DNA from: Microbacterium sp. C5A9 | GTDB taxonomy: Bacteria > Actinomycetota > Actinomycetes > Actinomycetales > Microbacteriaceae | Length of the DNA stretch: 64,000 nt | Reading direction: 5' to 3' | NCBI RefSeq assembly: GCF_022627955.1 | Contig: NZ_JABXGD010000003.1 | Span: 1 to 64,000, forward strand | Part shown: positions 34,194 through 42,471 of the stretch, piece by piece | Layout of the letters: each line of letters opens with the position of its first letter | How positions within the stretch are numbered: position 1 is the first letter of the stretch | The notes under the pieces: model-generated | Database searches by the model: none | Told to the model about the DNA's origin: nothing | Seen by the model: the letters and a program-made list of their open reading frames with translations, nothing else | Made by a program: the position numbers and the translations under genes

Positions 34194-35144
34194 ATGTCTC
34201 GTCGCGCCTCTCTGGATCTGCTCGTCGACGTTCTGCTCGTCGCGGTGGCGGCGGTGTGGGGCGCGAGCTTCGTCGCGGCCAAGAGCCTCGCTCTCGACGT
34301 CGGCGTCGCCCCGGCTGTCGCACTCCGGTTCCTGGTGGCCGCGGCCGCTCTCGGCGTGATCTGCGCGGCCCGCCGCGAGCGGATGCCGCGTGGTCGCGGT
34401 CTTGCCGTCGCCGTCCTCCTCGGCTTCTCCCAAGCCGCGATCATCGGGCTCGAGACCTGGGGCGTGCATCTCACGTCGGCGACCAATGCGGGGCTGCTCA
34501 TCAGCCTCGCGCTCATCCTCACCCCCGTGCTCGAGAGCCTCGCCGCGCGGTCATGGCTTCCCCGCTCGTACTTCGTCGCCGCCGTGGCGGCCGTGGTGGG
34601 CGTCGCCCTCCTCGTGTCGGACGGCGGGCTGCGGATGCCGACCGCAGGCGACGGCCTGGTGATCGCGGCGGCGGTCGTGCGCGCGCTGCACGTGACGGCG
34701 AGCGCCAGGCTCACCCGCGACCGCCGAGACAGCACGCTCGCCGTCGTCCTGGTGCAGCTCATCGTCTGTGCGGCGACGGCATCACTGGTCGCCGGAGCGG
34801 AGCTGCCCGCGGCCGTCGCACGACTCGACGGAGCGGGGTGGGCGAACGTCCTGTTCCTCGGCCTGATGTGCTCGGTGTTCGCGTTCGTCGTTCAGCTCTG
34901 GGCGGTGCGGCGCACCTCGGCGACACGCGCCAGCATCCTCATGGGCACCGAGCCCGTCTGGGCGCTCCTGGTCGGCATCCTGCTCGGCGGGGAGATCGTC
35001 GGCGCCGTGGGCCTGCTCGGCGCCGCTCTCATCGTCGCCGCGTCGTATGCGGGGCAGGCGATCGAGCGACGTCACCGACACCGCGTGCTCGAGCCGCCGC
35101 CGACAGCGACGACGGGTGCCGCCGAGCTGCGCTCAGTCACCTGA
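34194..35144 (+). CDS. EamA/DMT family transporter
   Basis: 316 residues with ten membrane helices in two EamA repeats (first begins VWGASFVAAKSLAL; the second holds TEPVWALLVGILLGGEIVG). These proteins usually export amino acids or small metabolites. Start ATG with GTGGAG. Probably regulated by the divergent LysR protein. Confidence 0.9.
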   Translation: MSRRASLDLLVDVLLVAVAAVWGASFVAAKSLALDVGVAPAVALRFLVAAAALGVICAARRERMPRGRGLAVAVLLGFSQAAIIGLETWGVHLTSATNAGLLISLALILTPVLESLAARSWLPRSYFVAAVAAVVGVALLVSDGGLRMPTAGDGLVIAAAVVRALHVTASARLTRDRRDSTLAVVLVQLIVCAATASLVAGAELPAAVARLDGAGWANVLFLGLMCSVFAFVVQLWAVRRTSATRASILMGTEPVWALLVGILLGGEIVGAVGLLGAALIVAASYAGQAIERRHRHRVLEPPPTATTGAAELRSVT

Positions 35145-35221
35145 ATCCGCGTGTCCCTCGGCAGGGCCCGGCACCTCGAGGACGCGAACGGACGAGTGCG
35201 GCGGCTTCTCGGGCCCCGCCG

Positions 35222-35785
35222 TCAGCTTCTGAGGCAGTCGCGCATGTCGTTCCACACGGCCGTCAAGGCATCGTCGAGCAGAAGCTCGGCGGGCCCCTCC
35301 AGCCACCGGACCATCGCGAGATCGAAACACGTCACGGCGAGAGCCGCCAGCGTGTGCGACTGCCGAGGATCGATGCCGCGACGGTGCAGCGACTCTTCGA
35401 TGGCGCGACCGAGGTGATGACTCTGCAGAAGATCGCGCTCGTGCAACGCGGGCTCGCTGCGGATTATCGCGCGCCGACGCGCGATGACCCGGCGCCAACC
35501 CTGAAGTTCGCGGCACGCGGCCGAGAGGCCCGCCCGCACCGTAGCCGCCCCGTCGCTCTCCGGCGGGACGGACTCGACGAACTCGCGCACTGCCTGAGGG
35601 AACTCGCGGTCTCTGAGGAACAGGACGTCGCGCTTGTCGGAGAAGTGGCGGAAGAACGTCCGCGTCGTCAGCCCTGCCTCAGCGGCGATCTGCGGAACCG
35701 TCGTTCCCGCGTATCCCTGGCGCTCGAATAAAAGCGTCGCCGCAGCTTCGAGCCGCAACGCGGCGTCAGGGGACCATCGGGGCAT
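35222..35785 (-). CDS. TetR family transcriptional regulator
   Basis: 187 residues. TetR HTH at about 25-47 (TVPQIAAEAGLTTRTFFRHF) and a helical C-terminal domain. ATG start at 35785. Divergent from a quinone-oxidoreductase-like gene with two 13-bp pseudo-palindromes between them; probably represses that gene and itself. Confidence 0.9.
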   Translation of the reverse strand: MPRWSPDAALRLEAAATLLFERQGYAGTTVPQIAAEAGLTTRTFFRHFSDKRDVLFLRDREFPQAVREFVESVPPESDGAATVRAGLSAACRELQGWRRVIARRRAIIRSEPALHERDLLQSHHLGRAIEESLHRRGIDPRQSHTLAALAVTCFDLAMVRWLEGPAELLLDDALTAVWNDMRDCLRS

Positions 35786-35796
35786 GCATCCATGAT

Positions 35797-35809
35797 GACA
35801 CGACGTGCC
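35797..35809. promoter_or_regulatory. TetR half-operator pair, site 1
   Basis: GACACGACGTGCC, pseudo-palindromic around its central base. Confidence 0.55.
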
Positions 35810-35826
35810 GTAAGGTGAGCATCAAC

Positions 35827-35839
35827 GACACGAGATGTC
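35827..35839. promoter_or_regulatory. TetR half-operator pair, site 2
   Basis: GACACGAGATGTC, the same orientation as site 1 and exactly 30 bp away, close to three helical turns. Confidence 0.55.
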
Positions 35840-35863
35840 ATCAGATGAGAAGAACGGATCAGT

Positions 35864-37003
35864 ATGCGAGACAACACGGCTGCGTGGATCGACGCGCCCT
35901 ATGCCGGCCTGACCGTCCGGGACGCCCCGATGCCGACGCCCGGGCCGGGTCAGCTGCTGGTCGAGACGCGCGCGGTGGCCGTGAACCCGTTGGACGCGAT
36001 CATCCAGTCGAACGGCACGGTCATGTACGGGTGGCTGCGGTACCCGGTGGTGCTCGGCGAGGATGTCGCGGGCGTCGTCGTCGCGATCGGCGCGGATGTG
36101 GCCGATTTCGCAGTGGGCGACCGCATTGTGGCGTACGCGATGGGCTTGGAGAAAGGCAGGGATGCCGTATCGGAGAGCGGCTTCCAGAACTACGTGGCCG
36201 TCGACGCGAGCCTCGCCGCCACCCTGCCCGAGACGATGGTCTTCGAAGACGCCTCGGTACTCCCCCTGGCCGTCTCCACCGCGGCAGCCGGCCTGTTCGA
36301 GGCCGATCAGCTCGGGCTGGACTTCTCCACCCTCGGCGCGTCGGAACCCCGCGACGAGATCGTCGTGGTGTGGGGCGGCGCGACCGCCGTCGGAGGGAAC
36401 GCCGTCCAACTCGCCCGCGCGGCGGGGTACCGCGTGATCACGACGGCCTCAGCCGGCAATCACGAGCGGATGCTGCAGCTGGGGGCGGAGACGGCATTCG
36501 ACTACCGTGACCCGGCAGCCGTCGCGCGGATCATCGAGGCCGTGAAGGGCTCGGTCGTGGCGGGAATCCTGGCGGTCGCAGTCGGCTCGGCGGAGCCGTG
36601 CCTGAGGATCGCGCGCGCGACCCGCGCCACGAGGATCTCGATGGCGAGCCCGCCGGTGTCGTTCTACGATCAGCCCCGCCGACGCGGCCTCTCGCTCACC
36701 CGCATCCGACTGTTCGCGCGCCTCGGAACGCGAACGGCGCTGTTGCAGCTGCGAAGCCGCACTCGCGGCATCCGAGCATCGTTCATCTGGGGAAGCGCCA
36801 TCGCGACCTCTCCCGTCGGACCGGCGATCTGGCAGGACTATCTCCCCCACGCTCTCGCCTCGGGGACACACACGCCCTACCCGGAAGCGCGGATCGTGGG
36901 GTCCGGTCTTCCCGCGGTGCAAGGCGCGATCGACACACTGCGCGGCGGCGTATCCGCTCAGAAGCTCGTCATCACCCTCGACCCGGCACCGACGGAGTCG
37001 TGA
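35864..37003 (+). CDS. MDR-type (quinone oxidoreductase-like) dehydrogenase
   Basis: 379 residues. N-terminal GroES-like domain (PGPGQLLVETRAVAVNPLDA, VLGEDVAGVVVAIG) and a Rossmann domain with WGGATAVGGNAVQLARAAG. The structural-zinc cysteines of alcohol dehydrogenases are absent, so it is likely an NADPH-dependent, zinc-free quinone/enone reductase. Start ATG with a nearby purine-rich site. Divergent from a TetR repressor, which suggests induction by a reactive compound. Confidence 0.85.
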   Translation: MRDNTAAWIDAPYAGLTVRDAPMPTPGPGQLLVETRAVAVNPLDAIIQSNGTVMYGWLRYPVVLGEDVAGVVVAIGADVADFAVGDRIVAYAMGLEKGRDAVSESGFQNYVAVDASLAATLPETMVFEDASVLPLAVSTAAAGLFEADQLGLDFSTLGASEPRDEIVVVWGGATAVGGNAVQLARAAGYRVITTASAGNHERMLQLGAETAFDYRDPAAVARIIEAVKGSVVAGILAVAVGSAEPCLRIARATRATRISMASPPVSFYDQPRRRGLSLTRIRLFARLGTRTALLQLRSRTRGIRASFIWGSAIATSPVGPAIWQDYLPHALASGTHTPYPEARIVGSGLPAVQGAIDTLRGGVSAQKLVITLDPAPTES

Positions 37004-37077
37004 CGGTACCGCCGAGCGCTCCCGCATACGGGCCGCCGGTCGCGGTGCTGAACAGGAACGGACAACACCGACAGCGC

Positions 37078-37992
37078 TCAGGCGTAGTCGCTGTCGTCCA
37101 CCGGGGAAGGCGCCGGACCCAGGCTCTCGACAGCGTCCCACAGCGCCTCCGGGATGTCCGTCTGCTCCAGCTCGTCGAGCTGCTCACGACGATGCGGTGA
37201 CGACACCCCGACGACGGTGGAGTCGACCAGCGGCGACCGCAGCGAGTAGTGCAGCGCCACGGCAGCCATCGACGTCCCGTGCTCCGCGCACAGGCGCTGC
37301 AACCGCTCGGTCCACGCCAGCAGCTCCTCGCCGGCGGGCCGATAGGCGTACTGCGCACCGGAATGCGGCCCCTTGACGAGCAGTCCCGATCCGAACGGCG
37401 CCGCGTTGAACACGGCCATGCCACGTGCCTTGGCGTCGGCGAACACCGTCTCGGCCGAGTGGTCCACGAGCGTGAATCGGTTGTGGATCAGCACGGCGTC
37501 GAACACACCCGTCTCGACGTACTTCGCCATCATGGGGACCGGAGCGGCCGCCACACCGATCGCATCCACCACGCCGGCGCTGCGGAGTTCCATGAGCCCC
37601 TGCACCGCGCCCCCGATCGAGATCGACTCCTCGAACGACACCGAGTACGGGTCGTGCAGGTGCAGCAGCGGAAGCCGGTCGACCCCGAGCCGGGCGGTCG
37701 TCTCCTCGAACGAGCGGAGCACGCGGTCACGGTCGAAGACGCCGGTCTCCGGGTCCTGATCCACCTTCGAGATGACGCGCGAACCGTCCATCCCCAGTTC
37801 GCGCAGTGCGATCCCGAGGACGGCCTCGGAGCGACCGCCGGCGTAGTTGTTGGAGGTGTCCACGAAACCGTGTCGGCTCGTGAGCAGGTCGATGGCGACG
37901 TCGACGGCCGCCCTCTCCTCGGCGGACCCCGGCTCCGAATGCCGGCCGAGGCCGGAGGTTCCGAGGGTGATGGCAGTCGGTTCGATCTTCAT
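37078..37992 (-). CDS. aldo/keto reductase (aldose dehydrogenase-like)
   Basis: 304 residues. Features are TLGTSGLGRH, FVDTSNNYAGGRSE (catalytic Asp and Tyr), ISKVDQ (Lys in place), LLHLHDP (His) and the ending VVGVSSPHRREQLDELE. It fits the L-fucose/D-threo-aldose dehydrogenase branch; the substrate is unproved. Convergent with the dehydrogenase upstream. Last core-like gene before the island. Confidence 0.87.
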   Translation of the reverse strand: MKIEPTAITLGTSGLGRHSEPGSAEERAAVDVAIDLLTSRHGFVDTSNNYAGGRSEAVLGIALRELGMDGSRVISKVDQDPETGVFDRDRVLRSFEETTARLGVDRLPLLHLHDPYSVSFEESISIGGAVQGLMELRSAGVVDAIGVAAAPVPMMAKYVETGVFDAVLIHNRFTLVDHSAETVFADAKARGMAVFNAAPFGSGLLVKGPHSGAQYAYRPAGEELLAWTERLQRLCAEHGTSMAAVALHYSLRSPLVDSTVVGVSSPHRREQLDELEQTDIPEALWDAVESLGPAPSPVDDSDYA

Positions 37993-38352
37993 CCGCTGGA
38001 GTCCGTTCTACTGGGGGCCGGTCATCGCGGTTCTGCTGCCACTGTATCCCCGCACGATCCGCCTCACTTATGGGTCAGCCTCCATTCTGATCCGGATCTG
38101 TCACATCTGATCCGGGCAAACACTGGAGTCGCGGAAATGCCCGTCAAGCCGGGATCGTCAAACTATGTGATCCGGTGTAGCACCCCCGGAAACAGTGGAC
38201 CTGCGGTCCACGGCAGAGGTCACCGCACCTTAGGATCCGTTTCACGGGACGGCCGGTCAACAGCGCTCTCCCCTCACGGTATTCACCTCATCGCACAGTG
38301 CTCACGACCGCGACGCAGCACAACTAACAGCGAAGCCGGTGACCCGCGCTAG
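37993..38352. other. non-coding left margin of the genomic island
   Basis: 360 bases with lower GC and no gene. It contains two copies of TCTGATCCGG (38086-38095 and 38106-38115), a related GTGATCCGG at 38167, and a short hairpin at 38195-38211. Possibly a decayed mobile-element end; no transposase fragment can be recognised. Confidence 0.5.
38195..38211. repeat. short hairpin in island margin
   Basis: GTGGACC-TGC-GGTCCAC, a perfect 7-bp inverted repeat. Confidence 0.6.
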
Positions 38353-39306
38353 TTACTGGACCGGCAGGTACCGGATGGTCGAACCGTTCACTGCGGCCTC
38401 GATTCCGTGTGTGTTGAGGAGCGACTTGACGCCGATGATCCGCTGTCTCTCGCTCTCCCCATCAGGAGGCCCGACGCGAACCTCCTGGATCGGCAAGCCG
38501 ATCTTCTTCCCCACAGGCGGTAGACCCGGGAGTTCCCACCCGAGCATCGGGATGTGGGTAATTCTGAGGAACGGGATTACTCCTCTAGACGATCCACGAT
38601 GGTGCGGTCGACTCCCGTCTGGCAGATGCACCACAAGCCTGACTTCCTTCTCTTCGGCGTAGGCCGGGTCCTTCATAGACGCCGCCAGGGATGCAAGTGT
38701 GCCGCGGATCAGCATGTTAGCAATTCCGGGATGGTTGGCGACCACATTCCTGAGCCGTCCCGTCCCGATGTCGGCGAGGACTCGGCTGATCCTTGCGTCC
38801 TGAGCCTCCGGCCTGTACTCCACAGCAACCCATTGGGGAAGGAAGCGGAACACTGGCTCCTCGGCATCGTCGTGCACGAGCGGAGCGTGTGGCTCGAGCC
38901 TGATGCTTACGCCGGATGTGCTGCCGTAATTCCGCCACTGGTTCAGCACCCGGTAGTCGGTGGATGCGCACACAACGTACGCCGGATTCTCCTGCACCCT
39001 CTCCACGAAGTTGTCTTTGAGGATCTCAGTGAGCTGCATATGCAGTCCTAGGTTCTGGGGCAGAGCATCACCGTGGGCCTCATACCAGTCAACGATCCGC
39101 CCCGCTCCGTAGACCAATTCCTCAGGGTCGTTCAGCATCGTTGCCGCGGACGCCCACAGCTCCTGCTTCTCAACGATGCTCACAAGTGCGTTGGCGTCAG
39201 TGAAATGCCATATGGAACCGTGGTAATGCTCGCTATACGGCAAGGGAGTAATCGCCCCTTCTGGGGCTGACTCATCGTTCGTCGAGGAAGTACCTGGCGT
39301 GCTCAC
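38353..39306 (-). CDS. DUF2971 family protein
   Basis: 317 residues. DUF2971 features are WHFTDANALVSIVEKQELWAS, MLNDPEEL and the later NQWRNYGSTSGVSIRLE and EKEVRLVVH (Glu/Arg). The family is frequent in mobile and defence regions; its biochemical role is unknown. GTG start at 39306, 47 bases after the AbiTii gene in the same direction, so it may be the last gene of a four-gene operon. GC content is visibly lower than in neighbouring core genes. Confidence 0.75.
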   Translation of the reverse strand: MSTPGTSSTNDESAPEGAITPLPYSEHYHGSIWHFTDANALVSIVEKQELWASAATMLNDPEELVYGAGRIVDWYEAHGDALPQNLGLHMQLTEILKDNFVERVQENPAYVVCASTDYRVLNQWRNYGSTSGVSIRLEPHAPLVHDDAEEPVFRFLPQWVAVEYRPEAQDARISRVLADIGTGRLRNVVANHPGIANMLIRGTLASLAASMKDPAYAEEKEVRLVVHLPDGSRPHHRGSSRGVIPFLRITHIPMLGWELPGLPPVGKKIGLPIQEVRVGPPDGESERQRIIGVKSLLNTHGIEAAVNGSTIRYLPVQ

Positions 39307-39353
39307 TCATTCAGGGTAGGCGGCCATCGAGCTGCGCTGGCCAGCTGAAGGAG

Positions 39354-40256
39354 TTACCAGCCGAAGAACTGCGTCGCGATCTCCAGCAGACCAGCGGCGG
39401 CGAGGTCCGTCGTGACGCCCGTGGCCAGCGTTATGGACCCGGCCTTGATGGCGTCGAGAAACTTCGCCAGTCGCCCTCGCTTGTCGTCGTCGTCGCCAAC
39501 CCCTGCGAGGACGGATTCCAGGCCGACGAGCTCGCCTTCGTCTAGGAATCGTCGGGCGCTATCGAGCGCACCAACAAGGTCCCCCGTCACGACGCGCACC
39601 TTCTGCGTGAAGTTATTGCCCTGAGCCAGCCCGTTCAACGGCCCGTAGATGTTATTGACGATGGTCATGACTGTCGCCTCCACCGCAGGGTTGTCTACCG
39701 TCGGCCCGTCCTTCTCGCCAGCGTTGGGGAACTCGGCCTGTAGATCCAGTGCCAGTTCGAGAGCTCTAGTCCTCACGACGTCGACCAACCCCTGGAAGGT
39801 CCGCTGCGAAACCGACCTCTGTGCGCTGAACACGCCCCAATCCTCGATGAACGGGACGCGACCATCTCGGATCCACCCGTTGTACAGGCCGATAGCGAGG
39901 GGGTCCCAGGGATACACGATTCCATCGCCCGACTTCGCGTACCCTTCCAGCACGGCGAGCGGCTCGGTGAACGAAACTTCGAAGAGCGAGCCGAACTCAT
40001 CCGGCGTACCCGCGCGGGTGAGAGTGCTCGGCGCCTGTGCTCCAAACGGGCCGACGATGTGCGCCTTCACTGTGACATTAAATGGGCCCCGGTAGTTAGG
40101 AACGCTCGGCGCAGCCTCGTATCCGTTCAACTCTGCCTTCACCCAGGCGAGCAAGGAGTCAGCGCCGAGGCGATGCGCGACAATCATGAGTTTGCGGAGC
40201 ATGGCCGCGGCGTCACCGTCGGAGGCCTGTTCAATCACGTCGTCGAGCAGCGTCAT
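39354..40256 (-). CDS. AbiTii-domain protein
   Basis: 300 residues. The first 80 residues match the AbiTii type: LLDDVIEQASDGDAAAMLRKL, then WVKAELNGYEAAPSVPNYR. This domain is associated with abortive-infection and other defence proteins. The rest has no known domain and includes a Gly/Asp-rich stretch (GVGDDDDKRG) and a hydrophobic end, ATQFFGW. Start ATG at 40256 instead of a longer in-frame extension. It lies 79 bases after the PIN gene. Function inferred from domain association only. Confidence 0.7.
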   Translation of the reverse strand: MTLLDDVIEQASDGDAAAMLRKLMIVAHRLGADSLLAWVKAELNGYEAAPSVPNYRGPFNVTVKAHIVGPFGAQAPSTLTRAGTPDEFGSLFEVSFTEPLAVLEGYAKSGDGIVYPWDPLAIGLYNGWIRDGRVPFIEDWGVFSAQRSVSQRTFQGLVDVVRTRALELALDLQAEFPNAGEKDGPTVDNPAVEATVMTIVNNIYGPLNGLAQGNNFTQKVRVVTGDLVGALDSARRFLDEGELVGLESVLAGVGDDDDKRGRLAKFLDAIKAGSITLATGVTTDLAAAGLLEIATQFFGW

Positions 40257-40335
40257 GCGCCCATCATGGCAGCAGCCACGGACCTCGCCGACCGCAGCTG
40301 CGAGCACAACCGCGGCGACGTCGCGTTCTATCCGC

Positions 40336-40959
40336 TCAGGCTGTCGCGTCCGCCAGCAGCAGTGAGTCGGCGATACCGTGTGTGGCTTCTCCGGCAGCGA
40401 GCTTCTTTAGGTGCTCGAGCACACACTCGGCGAACTGCGGGCACCCCGCGCTTCGGAGCTGCTCGTGCAGTGGCTTCGCTCCAGCCTTCCCCCTGAAGTG
40501 TTCAACCTGCTTCATGATGACCCTGTCCACCGCCGACGGGGCGTTGGCAGCGACGAGCATGAAGAAAGAGTCAGCGCTGTGAACCTCGTACGTAAGGAGG
40601 TCCTGGTCGATCTTGTGGAAGCCCTTGTCATCGGCGATGAGGTAGCTCGCGTTGACAGATGTCGCCGCCGCGTGGATGTGCTGGTCGTGCTCGTCCGCTC
40701 CAGGGAACTCGATGGCCGGGAAGTCGTCGAGGATGTCGTCGAGGAACTTTCGGATGCTCTGCTGGATCTTCCCGGTGAACCGGCCTGGCTTGTCGGGGTG
40801 GTTCTTTCGGAGGTGATAGAGCGCCTCCGTGAGGCTGTCCTCCGAACTGAACAAAGCGAACATCCCGCCGGCTGTCTCGAGACGCAGCATGAACAGCCAG
40901 TCGCGGAGCGTCCTGGAGTACAAGACGTTCGCGTCGACGAAGACTATGGGCGTGCGCAT
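40336..40959 (-). CDS. PIN-domain protein, probable toxin ribonuclease
   Basis: 207 residues. PIN catalytic acids are visible as Asp9 (FVDANVLYS), Glu45 (LTEALYHL), Asp92 (EHDQHIHAA) and Asp110 (LIADDKGF). The C-terminal 70 residues are an extra helical region (longer than classical VapC of about 130 residues). It follows an HTH antitoxin-like gene by 26 bases, a type II toxin-antitoxin layout. It probably cleaves RNA when freed from the antitoxin. Confidence 0.82.
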   Translation of the reverse strand: MRTPIVFVDANVLYSRTLRDWLFMLRLETAGGMFALFSSEDSLTEALYHLRKNHPDKPGRFTGKIQQSIRKFLDDILDDFPAIEFPGADEHDQHIHAAATSVNASYLIADDKGFHKIDQDLLTYEVHSADSFFMLVAANAPSAVDRVIMKQVEHFRGKAGAKPLHEQLRSAGCPQFAECVLEHLKKLAAGEATHGIADSLLLADATA

Positions 40960-40985
40960 CCGGCCAGCATATCGACCAGCGGCAG

Positions 40986-41423
40986 TCAGTCCTCGTCGTC
41001 ACCCAGCTCGAGCAGCTCGTCCATGATGGCGCGGCGTTCGATCTCGCGCTTCTCTCTCAGCGCAGTGATGTCCTTCGAGCGCAGTCTATGGTGGGTTCCC
41101 GCCATGACCGGCTCGAGATCGCCATTGCGGATCATCTTCATAAGCGTGGGGCGGGACACGCCGAGCAATTCGGCCGCGGTGATGGTCGAGAGCAGGTCTG
41201 GGACGGTCTGGACAGTCAGCTCGCCGCCAAGAGCGACCCGCGAAAGGACATGGGAGAACAGCTCGACGATGGCAGGGTCGAACGTCACCTGACGACCGGT
41301 GGTAGTGGTGAACGTCAGCTCGGTGATCTGCTCGTCAGCAACGGCCTGAACCGCCTCGGAAGCGCGCTCCTTGAGCTCGGCGTCGACGAGAACGGTTCCG
41401 CGCGTAAGAAGCGTGGAAGACAT
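40986..41423 (-). CDS. excisionase/MerR-type HTH protein, probable antitoxin
   Basis: 145 residues. A helix-turn-helix of the DNA-binding excisionase kind lies at about 78-120 (TITAAELLGVSRPTLMKMIR), with an acidic end (ELLELGDDED). The N-terminal 75 residues may bind the toxin. ATG at 41423 with AAGGAT. A 12-bp-arm inverted repeat stands 20 bases upstream, so autoregulation is likely. First gene of the row followed by PIN, AbiTii and DUF2971. Confidence 0.78.
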   Translation of the reverse strand: MSSTLLTRGTVLVDAELKERASEAVQAVADEQITELTFTTTTGRQVTFDPAIVELFSHVLSRVALGGELTVQTVPDLLSTITAAELLGVSRPTLMKMIRNGDLEPVMAGTHHRLRSKDITALREKREIERRAIMDELLELGDDED

Positions 41424-41442
41424 GTCATCCTTCTTTCGGAGT

Positions 41443-41476
41443 GTGAAACCGCTGACGATCTGTACAGCTGTTTCAC
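41443..41476. promoter_or_regulatory. inverted repeat operator of the toxin-antitoxin row
   Basis: Arms GTGAAACCGCTG (41443-41454) and CAGCTGTTTCAC (41465-41476) match at 11 of 12 positions, with a 10-base spacer. Confidence 0.7.
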
Positions 41477-41673
41477 TTACAACTGCAACACTACGCGTTT
41501 GCGGACGCACTGTCCAATGAGTTTCGTGATCTCGTTTTTGTTGCGCAATCAGATGACAACTTCTATGCGACGTTTCGCGTGACGTTCTATGAGGCGCTAC
41601 AAGCTCTGCGCTTCGTAGTTGCGAATCGACGGACGTTCGTGGCGTCGACCGTTGCTGCGAGCTACGGATGACG

Positions 41674-42236
41674 TCAGTCCTCGGGCTCCGCTGGACGTCG
41701 CGACACCTTCCGTATCGTGGCATCGAGATGCGGGGTGACCTTCTCCTGCCACTTCCGCTTGATGGCAGGCCCGTACTTCACGACGACGATGGTGCCCCCG
41801 ACCACGATGATGGCGCCGCCAAGGAGGACCGCGACCTTCTTCCAGTCGACCTCGAACTCCTGGTCTTCGAGCGCGAGCTTCTCCTGAAACTGGCGAAAGT
41901 GCTCCTAAGCTGCTTCCTTGTCGGCGGCACGCTTCAGCGCGTCCACCGCGAGGTCGGCGGCGTAGATCGTCTTCGCTTCCTGGACCATCTCGGGGGTGAT
42001 GTTCAGCTCGTCGAGCATCTCGGGAGCGAAGTACGTCTTTGACCAGCTCCGCGACGCGGACCCGCCGTACCCGTTGTGCTCGTCGACCACGTTGACGAAT
42101 CTCTCGCCCAGCTCGGTGAGCTTCCACCGTCCATCTTCTCGTGAACGCCCGCGAGCTCGAGTAGTCGGTTCGATGCCCGCGGCACCAGTCCGTACGGATT
42201 GCCGATCTCGGTTGCAGACAGACCGTTCTTCCCCAT
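41674..42236 (-). pseudogene. decayed gene for a small membrane protein (frameshift and amber stop)
   Basis: A plausible start is ATG at 42236 (MGKNGLSATEIGNPYG) with GGGAGG upstream. Near 42130-42150 the frame shifts: HEKMDG in one frame continues as RWKLTELGERF in another. At 41905-41907 an in-frame TAG follows DKEAA, after which the same frame continues for about 76 codons (EHFRQFQEKLALEDQEFE, a membrane helix GGAIIVVGGTIVVV, and a basic tail) to TGA at 41674. The original product would have been about 187 residues with one membrane helix. It lies between the antitoxin and Fic genes in the island. Confidence 0.6.
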
Positions 42237-42427
42237 GTACGCCTCCCAGTTGCCGCGCGGACTCATCCTAGAGGCGGGCGTCTCCGTACCACTTCGGCGT
42301 GGGTGAAGACGTCCTGGATGATGCGCCTTCCTCCGACACCAGGAGCACCGGCGCACCTTTCGTGCCCGCCTTCCGCTTCCCCTTCACGCTCCGAACACAG
42401 CGGCGCGCATAGCTGCCCTGGAGCCCA

Positions 42428-42448
42428 CTCACACCACAGGGGTGTGAG
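42428..42448. repeat. hairpin before the Fic gene
   Basis: CTCACACC/GGTGTGAG stem with a 5-base loop, 24 bases before the GTG at 42472. It could be an operator or a leader hairpin. Confidence 0.55.
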
Positions 42449-42471
42449 CCGAGGCCCCAGAGGAGGTCACC

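Noticed and set aside
37993..38352. tRNA gene as attachment site of the island
   Set aside because: No cloverleaf or CCA-ending segment could be found at either margin.
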